The notes beneath the pieces are model-generated. The model worked only from the letters and a program-made list of their open reading frames with translations. It ran no database searches and was not told where the DNA came from. Shown piece by piece: positions 1-10,476 of a stretch of 35,516 nt of DNA. Within the stretch, counting starts at the first letter, position 1, and each line of letters starts with the position of its first letter. Made by a program: the position numbers and the translations under genes. Source of the stretch: Hyphomicrobiales bacterium (lineage in GTDB: Bacteria > Pseudomonadota > Alphaproteobacteria > Rhizobiales > CAJQND01); NCBI GenBank assembly GCA_028285595.1, contig JANQOW010000019.1:1-35516 (forward strand), in the 5' to 3' direction.

Positions 1-816
1 AAGCAATATGCAGATGCCGGCAGCACCCGCGCCGGCGCTCCGGCCCAAGGAGGGTCGTCCCTCGGCACGCTGACCCTCACGCCCTTGCCCAACCAGGACG
101 GCACGGCCCATACGGACGGCCTGCCCACCTATGAGCAAGGCGCGCTCGACAACCTGGTTCAGGATGAACTGGTCTATGAAAGCGAGCCGATCCAGGGCGG
201 CCAGAGCATCGATCCCAACGCGAACACCGGCACCGTGATCGGCACGGCGCCGTCTGCCACGCCCGGTTCCAACTCATCACGGGTCCAAGCGCCGGGGCCC
301 ACCACGCTCGGCACCATCACCATGACCCAAAGCGGCACGGTGACCGGCGGCAGCGTGAACACCCTGCCATCCACCCGCGACATCGTAGAGAAGCGCACCC
401 TCGACGGCGATCAGGTGGCGAGCCTCAACACCGGCAGCGGACCGGAGCTCCTCTACGAACAGGCCTACGAAAACATGCTGGGGCGGCGCTTCGGGGCCGC
501 CGAGGCGGGCTTCGAACAGTTCCTGACCCGGCACAAAGGCCATAAACTGTCCGCCAAAGCGCAATACTGGCTGGGCGAGACCCATTATGCCCGCAAGGAC
601 TATCGTAACGCCGCCCGCGCGTTTCTGCTGGGCTATAAGACCTACAAGAAAGACGCGATGGCCCCCACCAGTCTGGTGAAGCTGGGCATGAGCCTGCGCA
701 AGATGGGCCAAAAAGAGCAGGCCTGCGCCACCTTCTCGCAAGTGCGCTCCGAGTTCCCCAAGGCCAAGGCTGAGAACAAGCTTGCGGGCAAGGAATCCCG
801 CCGTGCCGGTTGCTGA
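1..816 (+). CDS. cpoB: CpoB/YbgF, Tol-Pal associated TPR protein (5' partial)
   Basis: The reading frame is open from base 1 to the TGA at 814-816, so the N-terminus, including the signal peptide and trimerisation coiled coil, lies outside the window. The visible 271 codons are a Gly/Thr/Ser/Pro-rich linker (about codons 1-145) and then TPR-like helices. These start at ELLYEQAYENML (about codon 149) and continue through AQYWLGETHYARKDYRNAARAF and a final repeat ending FPKAKAENKL. That is the pattern of the CpoB/YbgF C-terminus, a periplasmic partner of Tol-Pal that coordinates outer-membrane constriction and peptidoglycan synthesis. The next gene is tilS with a short overlap, as usual downstream of pal-cpoB in alphaproteobacteria. 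The identification rests on the TPR pattern and the gene order. Confidence 0.9.
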   Translation, partial: KQYADAGSTRAGAPAQGGSSLGTLTLTPLPNQDGTAHTDGLPTYEQGALDNLVQDELVYESEPIQGGQSIDPNANTGTVIGTAPSATPGSNSSRVQAPGPTTLGTITMTQSGTVTGGSVNTLPSTRDIVEKRTLDGDQVASLNTGSGPELLYEQAYENMLGRRFGAAEAGFEQFLTRHKGHKLSAKAQYWLGETHYARKDYRNAARAFLLGYKTYKKDAMAPTSLVKLGMSLRKMGQKEQACATFSQVRSEFPKAKAENKLAGKESRRAGC

Positions 817-2074
817 GCAAAGCGCGTCATCGAAGATCTCAAGCGCTCTAGAGGGCCTGCCAACCGGTGAGCGTGCCGCCCTGGCGGTGTCAGGCGGTGC
901 AGATTCCACCGCCCTCATGCTGGCCGTCAGCCGGAGGCCTGATGCGGCCAGCTTTTGCGTGCTCTGTGTAGACCATGGCCTCAGAGCCGCCGCGGCCGCG
1001 GAAGCCGCTCAGGTGGCCGGCTGGGCCAAGGCGCTGGGTCTCGAATATCACGTTCTCACCTGGCAGGAGACCAAGCCTGAAACCGGTCTCCAGGCCGCTG
1101 CCCGCGAGGCCCGGTATCGGCTGATGACCGATTGGTGCAGGGCCAATGGTGTCTCCACCCTCGTCACCGCACACACCTTGGACGATCAGGCAGAAACCGT
1201 CCTCATGCGCTTAAAGCGCGGCTCCGGCGTCGATGGGCTAGCCGGCATCGCGAAAGAGAGCTGGCGTTCGGGTGTCCGGCTGATGCGGCCCTTGTTGGAG
1301 ATCACGCATCAGGATCTGGTGGCCAGTTTAGAGGCGGCGGATCATCCTTGGATTGAGGATCCCAGCAACCAGGACGAAAGATACGAGCGCATCCAGATCC
1401 GCAACAGCGCAGAGCAGCTTTCCGCATTCGGCCTCACGCGCGCCAAGCTGGTTGCGACCGCCCGCAAGATGACTCGGGCCCGCGAGGCCCTCGACCGGGC
1501 CACCTCAGATCTGCTGGCCGCGTGCGCGGACGTCTCAGAGTATGGGTTCTGCCGGCTTTCAGCAGATGAGATGTGCCGCGCGCCGGACGAGCTTGCCATC
1601 CGCGCCCTGGCACGGTGTGTCCAGGCCATTGGCGGCAGTGATTGGCCGCCCGGCGATGAACCCCTGGAACGTCTGCTCTCCTGGCTGCGCTCAGGTCCCC
1701 CCGAGGCCACCACTCTGGGCGGATGCCGCCTCGTGAAACGCGGCGAACGCGTCTGGGTGGGCCGCGAACTGGGGCGCATCAGCGACCGGAGGGTGGCGTT
1801 GGCCGACGGTCAGCTCATCTGGGATGGCCGCTTCCAGGTCAGTGCCGAGAGCCCCTCAAGCGACCTGAGCGTGGGTCCGCTTGCCGGGCGCGGCTGGGCG
1901 GATTTGAAAGCCCAGCGGCCCGATCTGCCGGCTTTCGTAGGCCAGACCTTGCCGGCCATCCGCCGGGGGGAAGAGCTTCTGGCCGTGCCGTCTCTGGCTT
2001 TTGTGGCACCTGGACTGGCTGAAAACTCCCGGTTTTCGGCGAAATTTGCGAATCTTAAGTTGATTTGCAGGTAA
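803..2074 (+). CDS. tilS: tRNA(Ile)-lysidine synthetase TilS
   Basis: TilS uses ATP and lysine to convert C34 of the CAU-anticodon tRNA-Ile to lysidine, so that it reads AUA. The PP-loop SGGADS (residues 30-35) diagnoses the N-type ATP pyrophosphatase fold. It is followed by the CVDHGLR strand and the VTAHTLDDQAETVLMRL segment typical of TilS, and a C-terminal tRNA-binding part. I chose GTG at 803 because AAGGA (790-794) lies 8 nt upstream; this gives 423 aa and a 14-nt overlap with cpoB. An in-frame TTG at 782 is possible but has no such site. The overlap suggests translational coupling with cpoB. The function is essential in most bacteria, and the length is normal. Confidence 0.93.
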   Translation: MPVAEQSASSKISSALEGLPTGERAALAVSGGADSTALMLAVSRRPDAASFCVLCVDHGLRAAAAAEAAQVAGWAKALGLEYHVLTWQETKPETGLQAAAREARYRLMTDWCRANGVSTLVTAHTLDDQAETVLMRLKRGSGVDGLAGIAKESWRSGVRLMRPLLEITHQDLVASLEAADHPWIEDPSNQDERYERIQIRNSAEQLSAFGLTRAKLVATARKMTRAREALDRATSDLLAACADVSEYGFCRLSADEMCRAPDELAIRALARCVQAIGGSDWPPGDEPLERLLSWLRSGPPEATTLGGCRLVKRGERVWVGRELGRISDRRVALADGQLIWDGRFQVSAESPSSDLSVGPLAGRGWADLKAQRPDLPAFVGQTLPAIRRGEELLAVPSLAFVAPGLAENSRFSAKFANLKLICR

Positions 2075-2236
2075 ACCTTCAGGTTTCTGCGTCACAATGC
2101 CATCATAATCGCGTCAACGCCTTGGCATTGCCCCGCTCACTGCCTATCTTAAGGCTGTGCTCGGCTTAGGCTTGTCAGGGCCTGCACTTTAATTTAAGCC
2201 GACGCAGTCATATCGGGTTTTAGGGACGCCGGAATC

Positions 2237-4174
<1,938 letters not shown>

Positions 4175-4199
4175 TTCCTGACCAAAATCTGTCAGTATT

Positions 4200-4237
4200 G
4201 CGGGGCGTTTTCCAAAGGGAAAGCGCCCCGCTTGTTG
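4200..4237 (+). terminator. Rho-independent terminator after ftsH
   Basis: The arms GCGGGGCG (4200-4207) and CGCCCCGC (4224-4231) pair perfectly. An inner TTTCC/GGAAA extension closes a small A-rich loop, and a T-rich run (CTTGTTGTT) follows. It lies 26 nt after the ftsH stop and separates ftsH from the ycaQ-like gene. Confidence 0.85.
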
Positions 4238-4296
4238 TTGCGCCGCCCGTTCCGGGCTAGCCTTGCGGCACGTTCTGACTGCTTGAGGTCTTTGCC

Positions 4297-5481
4297 TTGT
4301 CCACGCCAACCGTTTCCAACACCCTGGCCCGTAATCTGCTCTTGCATCGGCAGGGCCTTTCTGCCCCGCCCAAGACAGCACTGTCCAAGCAAGGGCTCCT
4401 GGAGCTGATTGAGAACATTGGATTTGTGCAGGTGGATTCCATCCGCACGGTGGAGCGGGCGCACGACATGATCCTCTATGCCCGCAACCAAACCTACAGG
4501 CCGGCTCACCTGAAACAGCTTCTGGAAAAGGACGGAGAGCTGTTTGAGAACTGGACGCACGATGCGTCCATCATCCCGTCAGCATTCTACCGCTATTGGC
4601 GCCACCGCTTTTCGCGCGAGGAAGCCGCTTTGGCTGAGCGCTGGCGCAAATGGAACCGCACGGGGTTTGAAGAAAAGTTCGACGAGATCTTGGCCTTCGT
4701 TGAGGAGAAGGGCTGCTGCATGTCGCGCGAGCTGCGCGGAGACGCGGCCCCGGGAGACAGTGCGGGCTGGTGGGATTGGCACCCCAGCAAAACCGCGCTG
4801 GAATATCTCTGGCGCACCGGCGCTCTGGCCGTGGCCCGCCGGGAGGGCTTCCAGAAGGTTTATGATCTGCCGCACCGGGTCATCGCATCCCATCACCTGG
4901 AAGATGCGCCTGATCATGATGCCTTCGTCGATTGGGCCTGTGAGAGCGCGCTTGATCGGCTGGGGTTTGCCACCCATGGGGAGATTGCGGCGTTCTGGGA
5001 CCTGATCAGCCCGGCTGAGGCCAAGGCCTGGTGCGAGCGCCAGCATCCCGATGATCTTGTGCAGGTGGCGGTGGAAAGCGCAGATGGCAGCAAGCCCAAG
5101 CTGTCTTATGCCCGGTCGACCTATGAACAGGCTCTGGCAAACTTACCCTCCGCACCCGCCAGACTGCGGGTTCTGAGCCCGTTCGATCCCATGATCCGCG
5201 ACCGCAAGCGCACTTTGCGGCTGTTCAACTTTGATTACCGCATCGAGATCTTCGTGCCCGAAGCCAAACGTCAATACGGCTACTATGTCTTCCCCCTGCT
5301 GGAAGGCGACAAGCTCATCGGACGCATCGACCTGAAACACGAGCGAAAAGACGGAACGCTCGTCACCAAGGGGCTTTGGTTTGAGCCCAAGGTCAAACCG
5401 TCCGCCGGGCGCATGCAGCGTTTGGAGGCGGAACTGGAGCGCATTCGCCGGTTCACCGGGGCCGAGACTTTGGTTAGTTAG
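4297..5481 (+). CDS. ycaQ: YcaQ/AlkX-type DNA glycosylase (HTH_42 family)
   Basis: Predicted winged-helix protein of 394 aa in the HTH_42 (COG3214) family. Members such as E. coli YcaQ/AlkX and Streptomyces AlkZ are DNA glycosylases that remove bulky alkylated bases and unhook interstrand crosslinks. The N-terminus carries a Q-phi-D motif (Q45-V46-D47 in FVQVDSIRTVERAH), the form reported for the YcaQ branch rather than the QxQ of AlkZ. The conserved RVLSPFDPMIRDRKRTLRLF block and a C-terminal LFEP-like segment (GLWFEPKVKPS) also fit. The start is TTG at 4297 with GAGG (4285-4288) 8 nt upstream; no better start was seen nearby. It sits between ftsH and folP, where many relatives have nothing. 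The family call is firm; the exact lesion repaired is inference. Confidence 0.88.
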   Translation: MSTPTVSNTLARNLLLHRQGLSAPPKTALSKQGLLELIENIGFVQVDSIRTVERAHDMILYARNQTYRPAHLKQLLEKDGELFENWTHDASIIPSAFYRYWRHRFSREEAALAERWRKWNRTGFEEKFDEILAFVEEKGCCMSRELRGDAAPGDSAGWWDWHPSKTALEYLWRTGALAVARREGFQKVYDLPHRVIASHHLEDAPDHDAFVDWACESALDRLGFATHGEIAAFWDLISPAEAKAWCERQHPDDLVQVAVESADGSKPKLSYARSTYEQALANLPSAPARLRVLSPFDPMIRDRKRTLRLFNFDYRIEIFVPEAKRQYGYYVFPLLEGDKLIGRIDLKHERKDGTLVTKGLWFEPKVKPSAGRMQRLEAELERIRRFTGAETLVS

Positions 5482-5601
5482 CTGTTACTTAAGTCGGAAG
5501 AGTTTTCTTCAACATAGAAATTGAACTGAAATCGTTGCCTTCTAGTCTTCGGCAACTGGCTCGAAGTATTGCGGGAATGGTCGAGGCACTGGGAGAATGT
5601 G

Positions 5602-6738
5602 ATGCGGTTGCGGCGCACTTTATTGGTGCTGTTCGGTTTGGGGCTGGCCCTGCCGCTCTTGCTCTTTTGGTTCTGGCTCGAGCGCACCATGCTCAATCAG
5701 GAGATCGTTGACGCCAGCGCGCGCCATCAGGTCACGGCACGCACCCTCGGCGCGTCTCTGGAGCGCTATCATAAGGAAGTGAAATCAGGCTTCCAGTTGA
5801 TTGCCGACAATATCGGCTCCGAGAAAGGCCCCTCCAATCTGAAAGCCATTCTGAAGGGCCTGAACTTCGCCCACATGAGCCTTGTTGACCTCAGAAGCGG
5901 GTTCGTGGACTGGCAGGCCGGGATGGCAGGCCCCAAGATCACCGTGCCGTTCCCTGCCCAGATGCTCAATGTCCTCAGGGTGTACGCCGATGGACCCGAC
6001 CCGCGCTTCAGCCCGGTGATGCGTGGTTCCGACGGCACACCGTCGCTGTTCATGGTGAAACGGCTCGGGACGCGGCTCGCCATTGGCGAGCTCAAGACGG
6101 ATTACATCGTGTCTTTGGCCAAGTCGGTCGAGTTTGGAAAGACCGGCCATGCGGCCATTGTGGACCATGAAGGCAACGTGCTCGCCCATCCTCTGGAGCC
6201 TTGGGTGCAAGGGCGCAGGAACCTGGCCATGGTGTCTGCGGTCAAGCGGGTGCTGAACGGTGAGCACGGGGGCGAAGTGTTCCGCTCACCGGCCTTTCAG
6301 GCCGATATGATTGCGGGATTTGCCCCGGTGGCCGGCACGGGCTGGGGCGTAATGGTCCCACAATCCATGGCGGACCTGAAGGCTGGGGCCAAGGAAAGCA
6401 GGACGTTTGTGTTTCTGATGGTCATGTTTTTCGTGCTGCTCACCGCAGCCATAGCGCTGGTCAGCACAACGCTGGTGACCGCTCCGCTGGCGGCGTTGAG
6501 TGCAGCGATGAGGCGGCTTAACTCTGAGGGCCCCGGGGTGCGGGTTGATGCGCCGCCGAGCCCATTGGAGCCGGCCGAGGTGCGCCAGGCGCATGAGGCG
6601 TTCAACGCCATGGCGGCCGGGCTTGAGCACTCTGAGACCAAGCGGTCAGAGCACCAGGAGGAGATCCGGCTGCCAGATGCTCTTCCCAAGGCACCTGAAA
6701 AAGGCGCCGCCCCTGCGTCACAGCTCATCCACGTCTAG
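5602..6738 (+). CDS. Cache-HAMP membrane sensor without an output domain
   Basis: Membrane protein of 378 aa. A first transmembrane helix (about residues 6-26) precedes a periplasmic region that looks like a dCache sensor. Its proximal half contains GKTGHAAIVDHEGNVLAHP and the closing GFAPVAGTGWGVMVPQ motif. A second transmembrane helix (about 268-290) leads into a HAMP-like segment (TAPLAALSAAMRRLNSEG to AHEAFNAMAAGLEHSE). The protein then stops after a short charged tail. No kinase, GGDEF/EAL or chemotaxis signalling domain follows, nor does one begin in the next 90 nt. I chose ATG 5602 (GGGAG at 5591-5595, 6 nt upstream) over the longer TTG form from 5569. The ligand and partner are unknown; it may work with a separate output protein. 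Confidence 0.75.
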   Translation: MRLRRTLLVLFGLGLALPLLLFWFWLERTMLNQEIVDASARHQVTARTLGASLERYHKEVKSGFQLIADNIGSEKGPSNLKAILKGLNFAHMSLVDLRSGFVDWQAGMAGPKITVPFPAQMLNVLRVYADGPDPRFSPVMRGSDGTPSLFMVKRLGTRLAIGELKTDYIVSLAKSVEFGKTGHAAIVDHEGNVLAHPLEPWVQGRRNLAMVSAVKRVLNGEHGGEVFRSPAFQADMIAGFAPVAGTGWGVMVPQSMADLKAGAKESRTFVFLMVMFFVLLTAAIALVSTTLVTAPLAALSAAMRRLNSEGPGVRVDAPPSPLEPAEVRQAHEAFNAMAAGLEHSETKRSEHQEEIRLPDALPKAPEKGAAPASQLIHV

Positions 6739-6825
6739 CGCGCCGCACCCTGCCAAATTCGGTTGAACTCTTAAGGTCTTTCGCCGATAAGACCCAGGCT
6801 ATTCCGGCAAAAGACGGTACTCGTT

Positions 6826-7866
6826 ATGGGCGCTCACCAGGTTTATCTCAGACCGCTGCATTTCCACGAGGGCACAGGCGGCGCAGGTGGGTCTCTGGCC
6901 GGCGGTCCCGTACGCTTCAGCCATATAGAGCTCATCTCGCGCGCTGAGGAAAGCCGCACGCTGATGAGCTATGAAGACGCTGCAGCCTCGCGCGAGACGG
7001 CCATCCGAGAGGGTCTGGCGGCATTGGAGGAAACGCGGGCGCCGCTCGCAGGCCTTGATCTGTCAGCGCCAAAGATCATGGGGATCGTCAACGTCACCCC
7101 GGACAGCTTTTCGGGCGGCGGCGAGTTTCACGACCACGCCGACGCGATCCCTCAGGCCGTCCAAGCGGCCGAGGACGGGGCCCACATTCTGGACATTGGC
7201 GGCGAATCCACCCGGCCGGGCTCCGACCCGGTGGACGAGGACACCGAATGTGCCCGCATTCTTCCGGTCATCGAGGCGCTCGCCGGGCGCGGCACGCCCA
7301 TCTCGTGCGACACGCGAAAGCCCTCCGTCATGCGCAAGGCGATGGCCGCCGGCGCCCATATTATCAATGACATCTCAAGCCTGACCCACCATCCGGACGC
7401 CCGGGCGACGGCGGCTGAGCTGGCAGCGCCGGTGATCTTGATGCATTCCAAAGGCGAGCCCAAGGTGATGCAGGACGCGCCGGCTTATGACGATGTCTGC
7501 CTGGATGTGTTCGATGAATTGAGCGCCAATATCGAGGCCTGTGTGGCCGCGGGCATCCCCCGCGCCAGGATCGTTGCAGACCCGGGCATCGGCTTTGGCA
7601 AAACCTTCACCCACAACCTGGAACTCATCAACGATTTGGCCCTGTTCCACGGGCTGGGCGTCGCTCTCATGCTGGGGGTCTCGCGCAAGGGGTTCCTGGG
7701 GGCGCTGACCGGGGTAACGGAAGCCCGCGCCCGCGCGGTGGGTTCGGTTTCGGCCGCTTTGAGCGGTCTGGCACGTGGCGTGCAGCTCTACCGGGTGCAC
7801 GATGTTAAGCAAACCGCCGAGGCGTTCGCCGTCTGGGAAGGAATACGGCAAAGACAAGTGCCATAG
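6826..7866 (+). CDS. folP: Dihydropteroate synthase FolP with N-terminal extension
   Basis: Condenses 6-hydroxymethyl-dihydropterin diphosphate with p-aminobenzoate in folate synthesis; the target of sulfonamides. The core begins at about residue 85 with PKIMGIVNVTPDSFSGGG, the standard family start. It continues with ILDIGGESTRPGSDPV, ISCDTRKPSVM, HIINDISSL, ILMHSKGEP, IVADPGIGFGKTFTHN and MLGVSRKGFLG, all in the expected order. About 80 residues precede this core, with YLRPL, LAGGPVRFSHIELI and the start ATG 6826. Similar extensions occur in alphaproteobacterial FolP, so the start is plausible, although no clear Shine-Dalgarno is visible. glmM follows, as in many alphaproteobacteria. Confidence 0.95.
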   Translation: MGAHQVYLRPLHFHEGTGGAGGSLAGGPVRFSHIELISRAEESRTLMSYEDAAASRETAIREGLAALEETRAPLAGLDLSAPKIMGIVNVTPDSFSGGGEFHDHADAIPQAVQAAEDGAHILDIGGESTRPGSDPVDEDTECARILPVIEALAGRGTPISCDTRKPSVMRKAMAAGAHIINDISSLTHHPDARATAAELAAPVILMHSKGEPKVMQDAPAYDDVCLDVFDELSANIEACVAAGIPRARIVADPGIGFGKTFTHNLELINDLALFHGLGVALMLGVSRKGFLGALTGVTEARARAVGSVSAALSGLARGVQLYRVHDVKQTAEAFAVWEGIRQRQVP

Positions 7867-7964
7867 AATTTACCGATTGTTCGTGTAGCACCGGTAAGTT
7901 AGAGCAAATGCCTGAAGCAGGGGAACTTGGCCGGAGATGTGGTCGTCCAGGGGAGTGAAGTGAC

Positions 7965-9311
7965 ATGGCTGGGAAGTTTTTTGGAACAGACGGTATTCGG
8001 GGCACGGCCAATAGCTGGCCTATGACCGCGGAAACCGCCCTGCGCGTCGGGATGGCGGCGGGTAGCCTGTTCACCCGCGGCGCCCACCGCCACCGGGTCG
8101 TGATCGGCAAGGACACTCGTCTGTCGGGCTATATGATCGAGCCGGCGCTGGTGGCCGGCTTCACCTCGGTGGGCATGGATGTCTTCCAGTTCGGTCCTCT
8201 GCCCACGCCGGCTGTGGCCATGTTGACGCGGTCCTTGCGGGCCGATCTCGGGGTGATGATCTCTGCCTCCCACAACCCCTTCCATGACAACGGTATCAAG
8301 CTGTTCGGCCCGGATGGCTACAAACTCTCCGATGCCCAGGAAGAACAGATTGAGCGGCTTCTGCAGGAAGAGCCTGACAGCTTGCGCGTCAAGCCGGACA
8401 AGCTGGGCCGCGCCAAGCGCATTGAAGATGCCCAGGCGCGCTACATCGAATTCGTGAAATACAGCTTCCCGCGTGCCCAGCGTCTTGAGGGCTTAAGGAT
8501 CGTGGTGGATTGCGCCAATGGCGCCTCTTACAAAGTGGCGCCGGCCGCTCTGTGGGAATTGGGCGCTGAAGTGATCCCCATCGGCACGGAGCCGAACGGC
8601 TTCAACATCAACGAAAAATGCGGCTCCACCGCCCCGGAGAAGCTCTGTGACAAGGTGCGCGAGCTGCGGGCCGATATCGGTATTGCCCTGGATGGGGACG
8701 CGGACCGGGTGGTGATCGCCGACGAGCGCGGCCAGATCGTGGACGGTGATCAGCTCATGGCCTTGATTGCCACAAGTTGGAAGGAAAGCGGCCAGCTCAG
8801 CCAGGATGGGATTGTGGCCACGGTCATGTCTAATCTCGGCATGGAGCGCTTCTTAAGCGATAACGCCATCTCCATGGTGCGCACCAAGGTGGGAGACCGC
8901 TACGTTGTGGAAGCCATGCGCACCGGGGGCTACAATGTGGGCGGCGAACAGTCGGGCCATATTGTTCTTTCCGATTTCAGCACAACCGGCGACGGCCTGA
9001 TTGCCGCGCTCCAGGTGCTGGCCGTGGTGAAGGCCAGCGAAAAACCGGTGAGCGAGGTCTGCGCGCTGTTTGAACCCTTGCCGCAGATCCTGAAGAACGT
9101 GCGTTTCAAGAAAGGCCGCCCGCTCGGCGAGAAGTCGGTCAAGGAGGCCATCGCCGATGGCGAGAGCCGCCTGGGCAACCAGGGACGCCTGATCATCCGG
9201 CCATCGGGCACCGAACCCTTGATTCGGGTTATGGGTGAGGGCGATGACGCCGTGCTGGTGAATGCGGTTGTTGACGATATCGTTGGCGCGCTGCAGAGCA
9301 TCACCGCTTAG
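7965..9311 (+). CDS. glmM: Phosphoglucosamine mutase GlmM
   Basis: Converts glucosamine-6-phosphate to glucosamine-1-phosphate for UDP-GlcNAc, feeding peptidoglycan and lipopolysaccharide synthesis. It has 448 aa, the usual length. The N-terminus [16 protein letters not shown] is characteristic. The phosphoserine loop is ISASHNPF with the active serine at residue 102, as in E. coli. The metal loop is DGDADR (243-248), the sugar-binding loop is GGEQSGHI, and the C-terminal phosphate loop is [18 protein letters not shown] (7950-7955) lies 9 nt before ATG 7965. It is 98 nt after folP on the same strand. Confidence 0.97.
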   Translation: MAGKFFGTDGIRGTANSWPMTAETALRVGMAAGSLFTRGAHRHRVVIGKDTRLSGYMIEPALVAGFTSVGMDVFQFGPLPTPAVAMLTRSLRADLGVMISASHNPFHDNGIKLFGPDGYKLSDAQEEQIERLLQEEPDSLRVKPDKLGRAKRIEDAQARYIEFVKYSFPRAQRLEGLRIVVDCANGASYKVAPAALWELGAEVIPIGTEPNGFNINEKCGSTAPEKLCDKVRELRADIGIALDGDADRVVIADERGQIVDGDQLMALIATSWKESGQLSQDGIVATVMSNLGMERFLSDNAISMVRTKVGDRYVVEAMRTGGYNVGGEQSGHIVLSDFSTTGDGLIAALQVLAVVKASEKPVSEVCALFEPLPQILKNVRFKKGRPLGEKSVKEAIADGESRLGNQGRLIIRPSGTEPLIRVMGEGDDAVLVNAVVDDIVGALQSITA

Positions 9312-9402
9312 ATCCCTTCTTTTTTCTGTTGCTGAATGCCCAGGAAAACCGGGGTTTCGCTCCTGTTATGGTTAGCGCTCGGTAAATGCGGTTGTGAAAA
9401 AT

Positions 9403-9418
9403 TGAATCAATCGATTCA
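9403..9418. promoter_or_regulatory. Inverted repeat TGAATC-N4-GATTCA, possible operator
   Basis: Perfect 6-bp arms around AATC lie 14 nt before the CtrA-like site. The binding factor is unknown. The role as an operator is inference from position. Confidence 0.3.
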
Positions 9419-9431
9419 GTAAATGGCAGGC

Positions 9432-9446
9432 TTAATCCATCTTTAA
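9432..9446 (+). promoter_or_regulatory. CtrA-like box TTAA-N7-TTAA
   Basis: TTAATCCATCTTTAA matches both half-sites and the exact 7-nt spacing of the CtrA consensus (TTAA-N7-TTAA, often followed by C; here G). CtrA is the cell-cycle response regulator of alphaproteobacteria and commonly controls envelope genes. The site lies about 170 nt upstream of an outer membrane protein gene. Confidence 0.45.
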
Positions 9447-9618
9447 GCGTTTTGGTTAATCATCGGCTCCGTTGAAAGATTTCGGAAGGTTCATGCCGCC
9501 TGGTTCGCCGGCAAACTGAACGTCTCCGGGTGAGTAAATTAGCAAATGCGCCAGCGCGGGGCGTTTCGGCAAGGGGCCGGGCAACCGCTTAGAAAGCGCG
9601 ATCGATGGAGTATAGTCG

Positions 9619-10320
9619 ATGGTAAATCGCATCAAACTTTCATGTGCTTGTGCAGTGCTGGCACTCGCAGTTTCTGGCGGCACAGCCGTGGCGGCTGATT
9701 TGCCTCCGCCTCCGCCGCCCCCGGTTGAAGTTGTAGAGAGGGGCGATAGCTGCTTCTATTTCAGCGTTGGTGGTGGCTATGTGACCCATGAACGGCCTCG
9801 CGTTTACAAGAACACCGCCGTTCTGCCGTTCGGCACCAACGCGGTTGGCGAAAAGTTCGACGACACCGGCTCAATCGACGTGGGCATTGGTTGCCGCGTG
9901 GTTGATGGCCTGCGTTTGGAGTTCAACGGCACCTACCGCTTTGAGAGCGACCTCACCAGCTCCAACGGTTTGGCCGCTGACTACTCGGCCTTCAGCGGCA
10001 TGTGGAACGCCTGGTGGGATATCGCCAACGTTGGCGGGTTCAAGCCTTACATCGGTGGTGGTGTTGGCTTTGCCGTTCACAAGATTGATGCCTCCGGACC
10101 TGTCGGGTCCACGGGCAACCGCACCGACACCACGCTGGCGTGGCAGGTGGGTGCAGGTGTCGGCATCGACGTGACTGAAAATCTCACGGTGGATGTGGGT
10201 TACCGCTTCACGGATCTGGGTCTGTCCCAAGGTCCCGGCGCCACGCCCTTCTACATCGATGACAACTTCAGTCACGAATTCAGAATTGGCCTGCGTTACG
10301 ACTTTAACGGTCTTATGTAG
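9619..10320 (+). CDS. Outer membrane beta-barrel protein (Omp25/31-like)
   Basis: 233 aa. A signal peptide ends AVSGGTAVAA before Asp (about residue 26), followed by a proline run (DLPPPPPPPVEVVERG) and a small beta-barrel. Alternating strands are visible (YFSVGGGYVTH, GSIDVGIGCRVVDGLRLEFNGTYRFE, KPYIGGGVGFAVHKI, WQVGAGVGIDVTENLTVDVGYRFTDL). The C-terminus HEFRIGLRYDFNG is the conserved last strand of alphaproteobacterial 8-stranded porin-like proteins. GGAG (9607-9610) lies 8 nt before ATG 9619. The proline segment after the signal peptide may reach into the periplasm or peptidoglycan. It is probably abundant, given its own regulatory region and strong terminator. The exact function is unknown. 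Confidence 0.85.
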   Translation: MVNRIKLSCACAVLALAVSGGTAVAADLPPPPPPPVEVVERGDSCFYFSVGGGYVTHERPRVYKNTAVLPFGTNAVGEKFDDTGSIDVGIGCRVVDGLRLEFNGTYRFESDLTSSNGLAADYSAFSGMWNAWWDIANVGGFKPYIGGGVGFAVHKIDASGPVGSTGNRTDTTLAWQVGAGVGIDVTENLTVDVGYRFTDLGLSQGPGATPFYIDDNFSHEFRIGLRYDFNGLM

Positions 10321-10359
10321 CGCACGGCCAGGTTAGTTAATCAGCACCAGTTGGGAAAG

Positions 10360-10388
10360 CCCCGGAGCGTTCGCGCTCCGGGGTTTTT
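10360..10388 (+). terminator. Rho-independent terminator with TTCG loop
   Basis: CCCCGGAGCG (10360-10369) and CGCTCCGGGG (10374-10383) form a perfect 10-bp stem around a TTCG tetraloop, followed by TTTTT. It is a textbook intrinsic terminator 40 nt after the outer membrane protein stop. Confidence 0.95.
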
Positions 10389-10476
10389 CCGCTTCTGAGG
10401 GGCCGCCGCAAAGTTCCATTGCATTTCACGCTGGAATCCTCGAAAACCAGGGCCCGCTCTTTTCGGAGGTTTCCTC

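Larger units (their letters stand above)
9312..9618. other. Intergenic region upstream of the outer membrane protein gene
   Basis: This 307-nt gap is more AT-rich than its surroundings. It holds an inverted repeat TGAATC-AATC-GATTCA (9403-9418) and a CtrA-like site (9432-9446), described separately. No ORF with a credible start was seen. It most likely carries the promoter and 5' leader of the gene at 9619. Confidence 0.6.

Noticed and set aside
2073-2086. Hairpin AAACC-TTCA-GGTTT at the tilS stop as a terminator
   Set aside because: Only 5 bp with no T tract. It overlaps the stop codon and is too weak to call.
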